Source: Intrasporangium flavum (GTDB taxonomy: Bacteria > Actinomycetota > Actinomycetes > Actinomycetales > Dermatophilaceae). Taken from it: a stretch of 64,000 nucleotides of DNA. The notes under the pieces were generated by a model, which saw only the letters and a program-made list of their open reading frames with translations, ran no database searches and had not been told where the DNA came from. The translations under genes and the position numbers were made by a program. Position 1 is the stretch's first letter. The number at the start of each line of letters is the position of its first letter. The stretch is taken from the NCBI RefSeq assembly GCF_001956915.1, contig NZ_MLJO01000026.1, positions 62,001 to 126,000 of the forward strand, given 5' to 3'. Below are positions 52,431-60,671 of the stretch, piece after piece.

Positions 52431-55400
52431 TCAGCGTCGGGGCGTCAGGCGCAGCGTGACGATCCGGAACGGCCGCAGCCGCAGCCGGATCCCCTCGTCG
52501 GCGGAACCGGGTTCCTCGACGAGGGAGCGGCGCCCCTCGAGCGCCTCCGATCCCGGCTCCTCGAGCAGGTCGGTCTCGACAACGCGCTCGACCGCGAAGC
52601 CGGGCACGAGCGTCACGTCGCGGCGGCCGCCGGTGGCCTCGTAGAGCCGGACGACGACGTCGCCGCTGCCGTCCTCGGCGAGCTTGACCGACTCGACGAC
52701 GCAGCCCGGGTCGTCCACCGTGACGAGGGAGCCCGTCGGCGGGACGTCCTGCCCTGACGCGTCCGGCAGGTCGCCGAGCAGCGGCAGGTGCATCGCGTAG
52801 CCGTGGGCGACGGCCTCGGCGACGTCGGCTCCCGGGACGATCCCGAACCGCACGACGTGCTCGCCCACGACGGCCGAGGCGTCGGTGTCGGGGTCGGGGA
52901 ACGACGGCGAGCGCAGCAGCGTCAGGCGCACCGTCGTCACCGGCTCGCCCGACGCGTCGACGCCGCGGCGCACGGCGTGCCCGTACGTCGACTCGTTGAC
53001 GACGGCCAGGCCCCAGCCCTCCTCGCCGACGTGCAGCCAGCGGTGGGCGACCATCTCGTGCCGGGCGGCCTCCCAGGACGTGTTCTCGTGGGTCGGCCGG
53101 CGCAGGTGCCCGAACTGGATGTCGGCGGTGCTGTGCGGCGCGAGCACCGGCACGGGCACGTACGCGGCGAGGGCGCGCTCGCTCTCGCGCCAGTCGACGC
53201 GCACCTCGACGTCGACGCGCGGCGAGTCAGCCGTGACGGTCGTGCGCTGCACGTACGTCGAGCGCCCGACGCGTCCGCGGGCCTCGACGACGACGCGCAG
53301 CGGCCCCGCCTCGACGACGGTGGCCGGGTGCGCGCCATCGCCTCCAGAGGCGTCGGGCGAGCCATCGGGCGTGACGTCCGGAGACGTCCACGTGCGGGCG
53401 TGCGGCTTGTCGATGTCCCAGGCGTCCCACATCGCCGGCACGTCGGGGTGCAGGCGCAGCTCGGCGGCCCGAGCCCCCGGCGGCAGCGCGTCCCGGCCGC
53501 CGTGGCGCAGGTCGAGCAGCCGCTCGATCGAACCGTCGGGCGCGACCGTGACCGACACGAGCCCGTTGGCGACGGTGAGCCCGTCGACCGTCACGGGGTG
53601 ATCGGGCTCGACGCGGCGACCGCCGACGGCGAGCGCCGGCACCTCGACGAGCGCGACGCCAGCGTGGTCGTCGCCCTCAGCGCCGTCAGCGGACCCGACG
53701 ACCTCGCGGCGAGACAGCGGCCCGGCGTTGAGCAGCCCACGCGGCCCGTCGCCCGAGCCGGCGAGCAGGTCGAGCGCCTCGGCCACGAGGGCGTGCAGCT
53801 CGGCGGTCAGCCGCTCGAAGTCGGCCCGCGCCTCGCGGTGCACCCAGGCGATGGCGCTGCCGGGCAGGATGTCGTGGAACTGCAGGAGCAGCAGGCGTTC
53901 CCACACGAGGCGCAGCCGCTCGGCCGGCCAGTCGCCGAGACCGCGGAGGGCGACGAGCGTCCACGCGAGCTCGGCCTGGCGCAGCAGCGCCTCGCAGCCA
54001 CGGTTGCCGGCCTTCATGGCGCGCTGGCTCGTCAGGGTGCCGCGGTGCAGCTCGAGGTAGAGCTCCCCGGACCACGTCGGGGCGCGGTCGGCGTACTCCT
54101 CGCGGACCGCCTCGAAGAACGAGGACGCCGTGCCGACCTCGACGGCGGGCGAGCCCTCGAGCGAGCGCAGCCGACGGGCCCGCTCGAGCATCTCGCGCTC
54201 GGGACCGCCGCCGCCGTCGCCGAAGCCGAACGGGATGAGCGATCGACGGGAGCGGCCCTTCTCGAGGTGCTGCCGGGCCGAGCGGTGGACGTCGGCGCCG
54301 CCGAGCTTGCTCTCGTAGGTGTCGGCGGGCGGGAAGTGCGTGAGGATCCGGGTGCCGTCGATGCCCTCCCACCAGAAGGTGTGGTGCGGGAAGGTGTTCG
54401 TGTCGTTCCAGCTGAGCTTCTGGGTCAGGAACCACTGCGCCCCGGCGAGCCGCGCGATCTGCGGGTAGGCGGCGGCGTAGCCGAACGAGTCGGGCAGCCA
54501 GACGCCCTCGCAGCGTCGGCCCAGCTCGCGCTCGAAGAACCGCTGGCCGTGGAGCAGCTGGCGCACGAGCGACTCCCCGCCCGGCATGACGCCGTCGGCC
54601 TCGACCCACTGGCCGCCGACCGGCTCCCACGTGCCGGCCTCGACGGCCTCGATGATCCGGCGCCAGATCGCCGGCTGGTGCTCCTTGGTCCAGGCGTACT
54701 GCTGCGCCGACGAGCAGGCGAACACGAGCTCGGGGTAGTCGGCGGCGAGGGCCGTGACGTTGGCGAAGGTGCGCGCACACTTGCGGACGGTCTCGCGCAC
54801 CGGCCAGAGCCAGGCGGAGTCGATGTGGGCGTGGCCGACGGCGGTGAGGCGCTGGGCGCTCGTCACGGCCGGGGCCGCGAGCACCGCGGCCAGCGCCGCC
54901 CGGGCCGGCCGGGCCGTGCCACGCACGTCGTGGACGTCGAGGGCGCTGAGGGCGTCGTCGAGGGCGGCCACCACCTCGAGGCGTCGGGCGTCGCGCTCGG
55001 GCAGCTCGGCGGCGAGGTCGACGAGGACGTCGAGGTCCATCGCGAGGCCGAAGACCTCCGGCTCGAAGACGGCGACGTCGATGCGGCCGAGGACGTAGCG
55101 CGGCTCGTCGCCGGCCGTCGCGAGGTCGCCGAGCCCGGTGGGCCGGAACCCGTTCTCCATGACCGCCGGGTTGCCCGCGGCCTCGAGGTGCAGGTGGATC
55201 GGCTCGCCACCCGCGGCGTCGCGGCTGACGCGGTACCAGCGGTTCATCGGGTGGATGCCCTTGAGCGGCAGGCCGTCGGCGTCGTGGAGCAGGCCCTCGG
55301 CCTGGAAGCCGGGCCCCTCGCCCCGGAAGCCGAGGTCGACGACCACCTCGACGCACTCGCCGGCGAACGCGTCCGGCACCGACCCGGTGATCTCGAACCA

Positions 55401-55607
55401 CCACGTCGACCACGGCTCGCCCCAGGGCGTCCCCGGGCCGACCGGCTCGTGCGGCGCCGCGAGCGCCTCGGCGACCGGCACCGGCTCGCCCGGGACGTGC
55501 CAGGCCGACACCGCCAGAGGCGTGCGGTCGCGGTGGACCGCCGGCAGGACGTGCTCGGCGAGCACGCGACGGGAGCGGGCGAGCACGTGCGAGCTGTCGT
55601 CGAACAC
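52431..55607 (-). CDS. GH38 alpha-mannosidase (class II, long N-terminal domain)
   Basis: 1058 residues from GTG 55607. An N-terminal beta domain of about 250 residues precedes the catalytic part, the layout of class II cytosolic/lysosomal-like mannosidases. Landmarks are GHAHIDSAWLWPVRETVRKC near 257 (zinc His/Asp), WLPDSFGYAAAYPQIARLAG near 366 with the nucleophile Asp, and LQFHDILPGSAIAWVHREAR near 560. The C-terminal half is beta-rich. No signal peptide. It shares only the core motifs with the GH38 at 22059-24971, so the two are not recent duplicates. A CRP-type site lies 138 bp upstream, between it and the riboswitch gene. Confidence 0.94.
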   Translation of the reverse strand: MFDDSSHVLARSRRVLAEHVLPAVHRDRTPLAVSAWHVPGEPVPVAEALAAPHEPVGPGTPWGEPWSTWWFEITGSVPDAFAGECVEVVVDLGFRGEGPGFQAEGLLHDADGLPLKGIHPMNRWYRVSRDAAGGEPIHLHLEAAGNPAVMENGFRPTGLGDLATAGDEPRYVLGRIDVAVFEPEVFGLAMDLDVLVDLAAELPERDARRLEVVAALDDALSALDVHDVRGTARPARAALAAVLAAPAVTSAQRLTAVGHAHIDSAWLWPVRETVRKCARTFANVTALAADYPELVFACSSAQQYAWTKEHQPAIWRRIIEAVEAGTWEPVGGQWVEADGVMPGGESLVRQLLHGQRFFERELGRRCEGVWLPDSFGYAAAYPQIARLAGAQWFLTQKLSWNDTNTFPHHTFWWEGIDGTRILTHFPPADTYESKLGGADVHRSARQHLEKGRSRRSLIPFGFGDGGGGPEREMLERARRLRSLEGSPAVEVGTASSFFEAVREEYADRAPTWSGELYLELHRGTLTSQRAMKAGNRGCEALLRQAELAWTLVALRGLGDWPAERLRLVWERLLLLQFHDILPGSAIAWVHREARADFERLTAELHALVAEALDLLAGSGDGPRGLLNAGPLSRREVVGSADGAEGDDHAGVALVEVPALAVGGRRVEPDHPVTVDGLTVANGLVSVTVAPDGSIERLLDLRHGGRDALPPGARAAELRLHPDVPAMWDAWDIDKPHARTWTSPDVTPDGSPDASGGDGAHPATVVEAGPLRVVVEARGRVGRSTYVQRTTVTADSPRVDVEVRVDWRESERALAAYVPVPVLAPHSTADIQFGHLRRPTHENTSWEAARHEMVAHRWLHVGEEGWGLAVVNESTYGHAVRRGVDASGEPVTTVRLTLLRSPSFPDPDTDASAVVGEHVVRFGIVPGADVAEAVAHGYAMHLPLLGDLPDASGQDVPPTGSLVTVDDPGCVVESVKLAEDGSGDVVVRLYEATGGRRDVTLVPGFAVERVVETDLLEEPGSEALEGRRSLVEEPGSADEGIRLRLRPFRIVTLRLTPRR

Positions 55608-55744
55608 GCGTCGACCCTAGCCACGCGAGGACGACCGCGCCGCGTTCGCCACGGCCCCTCGGCGAAGGGACCGCTCGACCACACCGACCGATCCGCTTCT
55701 AGCGGACGCGACGGGGCTTCGTATACGAAACGCGAAAAGCCGAG

Positions 55745-55760
55745 TGTGACCTGCGTCACA
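55745..55760. promoter_or_regulatory. CRP/GlxR-type binding site
   Basis: TGTGACCTGCGTCACA matches the CRP consensus TGTGA-N6-TCACA exactly and is a perfect palindrome apart from the spacer. It lies between the divergent GH38 (start 55607) and riboswitch/CHAP (start 56126) genes and could act on either. Confidence 0.8.
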
Positions 55761-55842
55761 TTCACGGCACGGTAAAGCACCGGTAAAGGCCGTCCATCCA
55801 CTCATTCAAGGACGAACCCGACGCGCCCTCCGTTACCTCGGC

Positions 55843-55872
55843 GTGACATTGCCCGGTTGATTCGTCTACAGT
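55843..55872 (+). promoter_or_regulatory. Possible promoter of the riboswitch/CHAP transcript
   Basis: GTGACA (55843-55848) and TACAGT (55867-55872) are spaced 18 bases and resemble -35/-10 elements. Transcription from here would begin near 55879, just before the riboswitch. This is a weak by-eye call. Confidence 0.35.
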
Positions 55873-55904
55873 TCCGGGAGTCCGGCCCCCCTGGCCGGGC
55901 GCGT

Positions 55905-56116
55905 ACGAGGTGGACCGCCTAGTCCTGTCACCGCCTCGCACGTGAGATCAGACCTTGTGACAGGAGCGGAGGAACCACACGTTTCTCCGGGCGTCCGGCA
56001 CCACGACTCCGGACGTCCTTGGGGTGAAGTACCCACCCGGGCCGAGCACGACACACGGCACGGGAGGGAGCCGGGCACCTTTCCGCCCGAACCCGACAGC
56101 TAACTTCGTAGGCGCG
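55905..56116 (+). ncRNA. ydaO/yuaA (cyclic di-AMP) riboswitch
   Basis: The leader carries the conserved blocks of actinobacterial ydaO elements in order: a 5' stem region around CCGCCTAGTCCTGTCACC with its complement GGTGACAGG-like run, the core AGCGGAGGAACCAC (about 55966), TTGGGGTGAAGTACCC (about 56020) and the 3' block CGAACCCGACAGCTAAC then GTAGGC (56085-56111). The CHAP gene starts 10 bases after it. These riboswitches turn genes off when c-di-AMP is high and often control cell-wall hydrolases in actinobacteria. Ends are approximate. Confidence 0.88.
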
Positions 56117-56125
56117 GAGAGGTAC

Positions 56126-56977
56126 ATGAAGACTGAGAACATCCGCGGGCGCCACCGCGCGCCAGGACGCCACAATCCCCTCAACGAACTCAAGCTTCTC
56201 GCCCGTGAGTCGGCTCAGCCGGCCATGAAGGGCGCCGCGATCGTCGCGGCCACCGGCGGCATCCTCGCCACCTTCGCGGGCCCCGCCAGCGCCGACGAGG
56301 CCAAGGCCGCCAACGGCGCCGTCACCGCTCTCGGCTCTCCCGCCGCGGTCGGCCCGGCTGCCGCCCGCACCGCCGCGCCCACGACGGCCCTGTCGAAGAT
56401 CGGCTTCCAGCCGCAGGTGCAGCAGGCCGTCGCGCAGCGCACCGCCAAGGCCAAGCCGGCCGTCATCGAGGACGTCGTCGTCGAGAAGGCCCGCCAGGCC
56501 GCCGCCGACCGCAAGGCCGCCGCCGAGCGCGCCTCCCGCGAGGCCTCGCGCCAGTCGCTGCTCAACAGCACCGCCTCGACCAAGTCGAGCAGCAACGGGT
56601 CGGTCCCCAGCGCCTCGTCGGGCATGCGCTCCGACCACAACTGGGCCACCGCGGGTCAGTGCACGTGGGGCGCCCTCAACAAGTGGTACCAGTCCGAGGG
56701 CTACTACCCCGGCGGCTGGACCGGCAACGCCATGGAGTGGGCCTCCGGCGCCGCGTCGGCGGGCTACACCGTCAGCGGCACCCCGCGCACCCGCTCGATC
56801 GTCGTCATGCAGCCCGGCGTCCACGGCTCCTCGAGCGTGGGCCACGTCGCCTGGGTCACGGCGGTCAACGGCAACGAGGTCACCATCATCGAGATGAACG
56901 CGATGGCCGGCCCGTACAACTACAACACCCGGACCGTCACCGACATCTCCGGCATGAAGTACATCTACGCGCCGTGA
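56126..56977 (+). CDS. Secreted CHAP-domain cell-wall hydrolase
   Basis: 283 residues from ATG 56126 (GGAGAGG upstream). A long, Ala-rich signal peptide (MKGAAIVAATGGILATFAGP, then ASA) follows an N-terminal LKLLARESAQ segment. An Ala/Lys-rich helical linker (VVEKARQAAADRKAAAERAS) leads to the CHAP domain: GQCTWGALNKWYQSEGYYPG with the catalytic Cys and SVGHVAWVTAVNGNEVTIIE with the His. It should cleave peptidoglycan peptides outside the cell. Expression is under a c-di-AMP riboswitch and possibly CRP, like rpfA-type genes in other actinobacteria. Confidence 0.93.
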   Translation: MKTENIRGRHRAPGRHNPLNELKLLARESAQPAMKGAAIVAATGGILATFAGPASADEAKAANGAVTALGSPAAVGPAAARTAAPTTALSKIGFQPQVQQAVAQRTAKAKPAVIEDVVVEKARQAAADRKAAAERASREASRQSLLNSTASTKSSSNGSVPSASSGMRSDHNWATAGQCTWGALNKWYQSEGYYPGGWTGNAMEWASGAASAGYTVSGTPRTRSIVVMQPGVHGSSSVGHVAWVTAVNGNEVTIIEMNAMAGPYNYNTRTVTDISGMKYIYAP

Positions 56978-56996
56978 CCTGACCGGTGCGCCCGCG

Positions 56997-57036
56997 AGAG
57001 AGGGCGGGGACGACACACGTCGTCCCCGCCCTCTCT
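56997..57036. terminator. Strong bidirectional terminator
   Basis: AGAGAGGGCGGGGACGAC (56997-57014) and GTCGTCCCCGCCCTCTCT (57019-57036) form a perfect 18-bp stem with a four-base loop, between the convergent CHAP (stop 56977) and GNAT (stop 57096) genes. Confidence 0.85.
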
Positions 57037-57058
57037 GCGTGTCCGGCGCCTTCCGACG

Positions 57059-57102
57059 CGGTTCGGCGTCGGTTCGGCGGCGGTTCGGCGGCGGTTCAGC
57101 GC
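57059..57102. repeat. Four-copy 11-bp tandem repeat at the GNAT 3' end
   Basis: CGGTTCGGCGT (57059), CGGTTCGGCGG (57070), CGGTTCGGCGG (57081) and CGGTTCAGCGC (57092) are consecutive 11-bp units. The last copy enters the GNAT stop codon region (57096). The period equals that of the repeat at 40250-40293. Confidence 0.65.
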
Positions 57103-57662
57103 GGCTCGGGCGGCGGCTCGGGGCCGACGTGCGGCTCGCCGAGGAACCGCTGCACCCACGCGACGTCGTGCCAGGCGCCGTTCTTCCAGCCCACGCGGCG
57201 GTACGTGCCGACGGGCTCGAACCTGAACGAGGCGTGGAGCCGGTTGCTGGCCTCGTTCGGCTGGGCGATGCCGGCCGCCGCCATCCGGTAGCCGCGCTCG
57301 GTGAGGCGGTCGAGCAGGGCCGCGTAGAGCGTCCGGCCGCCGCCGCTGCCGTGCCACCTCGGGTCGAGGTACACCGACACCTCGCACGACCAGCGGTAGG
57401 CCGGCCGGGCCTTGAACGGGCCGCCGTAGGCGTAGCCGACGACCTCGCCGGCGTCCTCGAGGACGAGCCAGGCATGCGTCGCGACCGCGGCCTCGATGCG
57501 GGCGGCCACGTCGGCCTCGGCCGGCGGCTCGAGCTCGAAGGTGATCGCGGTGTCGAGGACGTAGGGCCGGTAGATGCGCGCGCAGGCGGCGGCGTCGGCG
57601 GCCGTCGCGTCCCGCACGACGCGGGTGGAGCGCCCCGGACGCGGCGTGGGCTCGGTCGTCAT
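57096..57662 (-). CDS. GNAT acetyltransferase (phosphinothricin-acetyltransferase-like)
   Basis: 188 residues from ATG 57662. Family features: VRDATAADAAACARIYRPYV, AITFELEPPAEADVAARIEA, VVGYAYGGPFKARPAYRWSC, and the acetyl-CoA motif around DPRWHGSGGGRTLYAALLDR, then GIAQPNEASNRLHASFRFEP and VGTYRRVGWKNGAWHDVAWV. This is the PAT/Bar and methionine-sulfoximine acetyltransferase subgroup, which acetylates amino acids such as phosphinothricin or methionine derivatives. The C-terminal Pro/Glu tail is short. It is followed by the 11-bp repeats and the terminator. Confidence 0.88.
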   Translation of the reverse strand: MTTEPTPRPGRSTRVVRDATAADAAACARIYRPYVLDTAITFELEPPAEADVAARIEAAVATHAWLVLEDAGEVVGYAYGGPFKARPAYRWSCEVSVYLDPRWHGSGGGRTLYAALLDRLTERGYRMAAAGIAQPNEASNRLHASFRFEPVGTYRRVGWKNGAWHDVAWVQRFLGEPHVGPEPPPEPR

Positions 57663-57671
57663 GCCGCGATG

Positions 57672-58547
57672 CTAGGGCTCGCTGCCCGGGCGTCCCGGGC
57701 CCGGCTGCTCGCCACCAGCCCGCTCCCCGTCGGCCGGGTCCCCGGCGGTGCGCTCTGCGTCGGCCGACTCCCCGTCCATCCACGTGCCGCCGGCCCGGTC
57801 CTCGGCGGGCTCGTCACCGACCTGCGGCTCCCCGGACGCCCACCGCCGCCGGCGTCGGTTGCTGCCCGGCGCCTCGGCGGCGAACCTCGACACGACCATC
57901 GCCACGAACGTCACGAGGTAGACCTGCCCGATGACCGCCTCGGACATGGCCGCGAGGCGCCCGACCTCGGTGACGGGCACGAAGTCGCCGTAGCCGAGCG
58001 TCGCGATCGTCGTGAGGCTGAAGTACATGTAGACGGTCGAGGAGACGTCCGAGCCGAAGTAGTGCACGTCCGGAGTCCACCCGTCGATCGTCTGGAAGAG
58101 CAGCGAGTAGGCCACCGCGAGCTGCAGGTAGGCGGCCACGGCGCCGAGGACGGTCTGGAGCGTGACCCGCTGGTGCCACACGAGCCGGCCCGCGCAGAGC
58201 ACCGGGGTGACGAACGCGGCGACGCACCAGAACGCGTCGGGCTGGATCGCCGCCGGGGGCCGCGCAGCCCCCGGGACGGCCTCGAAGAGGATGATGACGA
58301 GGTTGCCGAGGACGCTGAGACCGACGAACCAGTCCATGATCCGGCACATGCGTCGCGACGCCCCGGAGGCGCGGGTGGCCACGACGAGCGCCGCGCCCGT
58401 GACCGCGTGGGTGACGAACCGGCCGGTGTAGGAGAAGCGCACGTCGACGAGCGACTGCGTGACGATCGCGACGAGGACGAAGAGCAGCACGAGGTCGAAG
58501 CGGTCGAGGAGCGGGACTCTTCGACGACCCACGCGGTGGTCCTCCAT
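57672..58547 (-). CDS. Potassium channel protein (two-TM/KcsA-like with extra spans)
   Basis: 291 residues from ATG 58547. Several N-terminal spans (LVLLFVLVAIVTQSLVDVRF onward) precede the pore. The selectivity filter TLGYGDFVP with the preceding pore helix (STVYMYFSLTTIA) and the following inner helix (AVIGQVYLVTFVAMVVSRFA) is clear. The C-terminal 60 residues are acidic and Gly/Glu-rich, probably cytoplasmic and disordered. It conducts K+; gating is not predictable. Ten bases separate it from the GNAT gene, so they may share a transcript. Confidence 0.88.
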   Translation of the reverse strand: MEDHRVGRRRVPLLDRFDLVLLFVLVAIVTQSLVDVRFSYTGRFVTHAVTGAALVVATRASGASRRMCRIMDWFVGLSVLGNLVIILFEAVPGAARPPAAIQPDAFWCVAAFVTPVLCAGRLVWHQRVTLQTVLGAVAAYLQLAVAYSLLFQTIDGWTPDVHYFGSDVSSTVYMYFSLTTIATLGYGDFVPVTEVGRLAAMSEAVIGQVYLVTFVAMVVSRFAAEAPGSNRRRRRWASGEPQVGDEPAEDRAGGTWMDGESADAERTAGDPADGERAGGEQPGPGRPGSEP

Positions 58548-58613
58548 CGCTGCCTCCTGCCTCCTGCCTCGGGTGCGAGGGCTGCGCTCCGAGAATAGGC
58601 TCCGGCGCGCGCC

Positions 58614-59573
58614 TCAGACCCCGGATCGGCGGTGGACGCGACGGACCGCGCCGACGGCCACCGCCTCCAGACGCCGCGCCTCGGCCTCCTCGAGGGCGTC
58701 GACCCGGCCGATCGCGAAGGCCGTCGCGGCGTCGCCGGACGACGCCAGCCCGACGACGGCGACCCGGGCGGCGACGGTGTCGTGGTGCTCGCCGAGCACC
58801 TCCTGGACCTCCTCGGCGGCCTCGGCGAGGCGCAGGACGCGCTGCCCGGTGACCGGCCCGGCGGCCTCCGCCGCGTAGCGCAGCCGCTTGGCCGCCTTGC
58901 GCGCCTCGTGCAGCAGCGCGGCCCGACGGTCGGCGTCGGGTTCGGCGAGCGCCTCCCCGGCGAGGCGCTCGAAGCGGGTGGCCTCCCGGCGGACCTGCCG
59001 ACGGGCGACGCGTCGGGCGGGGGCCGCTGCCCGCTCGGTGAGGGGCGGGTCGGCCGCGAGGGACTCGAGCGCGGCGAGGGCCGAGCGGTACCGACGCGAG
59101 GCCAGTACCTCGACGACGCGGGGACGGCGGGCCGCCAGGTCCTGCTCGAGGGCCCGCACGAGGGCCCGGTGCCCCCGGGCCGCCTGGCCGGCGGCGTCAC
59201 CAACCGACGCCTGCGGCGCGTGTGCGACCACGCGTTCGAGGACCACCTCCGCGTCGCGGACCCGCCCCAGCTCGGACGCCGCCCACTGCAGCTCGGCGCG
59301 CAGCGGCTCGGTCTGCGACGCGTCGACGAGCGGCCGGAAGGTCGCGAGCGCGCTGCGGGCCCGGCGCATCGCGACGCGGAGGTCGTGGACGTCCGGCGAG
59401 CCACCGCCGGGACCCTCGGCCGCGAGGATCGCCCGGACCTGCTCGTCCAGCCACCAGCGCAGCAGCTGCCCGGCCGGGTCCTCGCGCCCCGGACGCCAGC
59501 GCCCTCCCCTGCCGGACGAGCCGGACGCGCCGGACGCGCCGGCGGCGTCACGGACCGCGGGCGGTGGGGGCAC
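58614..59573 (-). CDS. CHAD-domain protein
   Basis: 319 residues from GTG 59573. After an Ala/Gly-rich leader the CHAD pattern is clear: PDVHDLRVAMRRARSALATF near 75, WAASELGRVRDAEVVLERVV near 115, and a second half with KAAKRLRYAAEAAGPV and LGEHHDTVAARVAV. Conserved histidines and Arg/Lys line helices that bind inorganic polyphosphate in characterised CHAD proteins. No CYTH partner domain is fused here. Probable cytoplasmic polyphosphate-associated protein. Confidence 0.9.
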   Translation of the reverse strand: MPPPPAVRDAAGASGASGSSGRGGRWRPGREDPAGQLLRWWLDEQVRAILAAEGPGGGSPDVHDLRVAMRRARSALATFRPLVDASQTEPLRAELQWAASELGRVRDAEVVLERVVAHAPQASVGDAAGQAARGHRALVRALEQDLAARRPRVVEVLASRRYRSALAALESLAADPPLTERAAAPARRVARRQVRREATRFERLAGEALAEPDADRRAALLHEARKAAKRLRYAAEAAGPVTGQRVLRLAEAAEEVQEVLGEHHDTVAARVAVVGLASSGDAATAFAIGRVDALEEAEARRLEAVAVGAVRRVHRRSGV

Positions 59574-59681
59574 AGGTCCTGTCTACTCCCGCGCGGCACC
59601 GCGCGACGCCCGAACGGGATGCACCTGTGAACCGTGGACAGACGCCTGCACGGCGGCGGGTGCGGAACGTAGAGTCGAGAG

Positions 59682-60632
59682 GTGGCACGGGTCACCGATC
59701 CGCCGAAGGTGCATCCGGCCGGCCCCCTCGGTGCCGCGCCGCCGGCGTCCACGCCCGGGCTCGCCCCGCCCCGGCCACCTGGCAGTTCCCAAGCCGAGCC
59801 GCCCTCCGAGCCACCGTCCGTCCCACCGCGGCGCTTCGCCCGGCTGCGCGGCCTGCCCCGACGCGTCTGGGTCACGGTGCTCGTCGTGCTGCTCGTCGCC
59901 GGTGGCGGGCTCGCATTCGCGCTGACCCGCCCGCCCGGACCACCCGCGCTGACCCAGCGCGACGTCGACGCGAGCGTCCGGCGCGGGCTCGAGGCCTACA
60001 GCGAGCAGCAGGCGGCCGAGCCCGCCGACGCCACCCTCGCCCACCGCGCCATCGAGCCCTCGCTCGTCGTCGTGTCGACGCGCACGACGACGTCGACGGG
60101 GACCGAGGAGGGCACCGGTGCCGGGGTCGTCGTCAACGAGGCCGGCACGGTGCTGACCGCCGACCACGTCGTCGCCGGGGCCGGCAGCATCACCGTGCAG
60201 TTCGCCGACGGCACGAGCTCGCCGGCCCGGGTGCTGACGCACCAGCCGGAGATCGACATCGCCACGCTCGTGCCGACGCAGCTGCCCGACACGGTCGTGC
60301 CGGCGGTCCTCGGCGGCGGGGTCCAGGTGGGGGCGCCCGTCTTCGCCGTGGGGCACCCGCTCGGGCTCACCGACTCGCTGTCGGCGGGCGTCGTGTCGGC
60401 GCTCGAGCGCACCGTCACGGTCCCCGACGGGCGGCGCCTGCAGCACCTCATCCAGTTCGACGCCGCCGTCAACCCCGGCAACTCCGGCGGGCCGCTGCTC
60501 GACCGGTCGGGGCACGTCGTCGGCATCGTCACGGGGTTGGCCAACCCCACCGACCAGGCGCTGTTCGTCGGCATCGGCTTCGCCGTGCCCATCGCGACGG
60601 CCGGTGGGGCCGCCGGCAGCCCGCCCCACTGA
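59682..60632 (+). CDS. Membrane-anchored trypsin-like (HtrA-type) serine protease
   Basis: 316 residues from GTG 59682. A Pro-rich cytoplasmic leader (about 60 residues) and one span (VWVTVLVVLLVAGGGLAFAL) place the protease outside. The triad is His near 162 (LTADHVVAG), Asp near 192 (EIDIATLVP) and Ser near 268 (NPGNSGGPLLD). No PDZ domain follows, so it is a short HtrA relative. The MoxR gene begins 40 bases downstream; the protease may be the first gene of that operon and help envelope quality control (inference). Confidence 0.9.
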   Translation: MARVTDPPKVHPAGPLGAAPPASTPGLAPPRPPGSSQAEPPSEPPSVPPRRFARLRGLPRRVWVTVLVVLLVAGGGLAFALTRPPGPPALTQRDVDASVRRGLEAYSEQQAAEPADATLAHRAIEPSLVVVSTRTTTSTGTEEGTGAGVVVNEAGTVLTADHVVAGAGSITVQFADGTSSPARVLTHQPEIDIATLVPTQLPDTVVPAVLGGGVQVGAPVFAVGHPLGLTDSLSAGVVSALERTVTVPDGRRLQHLIQFDAAVNPGNSGGPLLDRSGHVVGIVTGLANPTDQALFVGIGFAVPIATAGGAAGSPPH

Positions 60633-60671
60633 GACCGCGCACCGACCAGCCCGACGAGAGCAGGAGACAGC

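Noticed and set aside
52788..55775. Plus-strand open frame of about 1000 codons opposite the second GH38 gene
   Set aside because: Antisense shadow of a complete GH38 enzyme; no start signal or motif, same biased composition.
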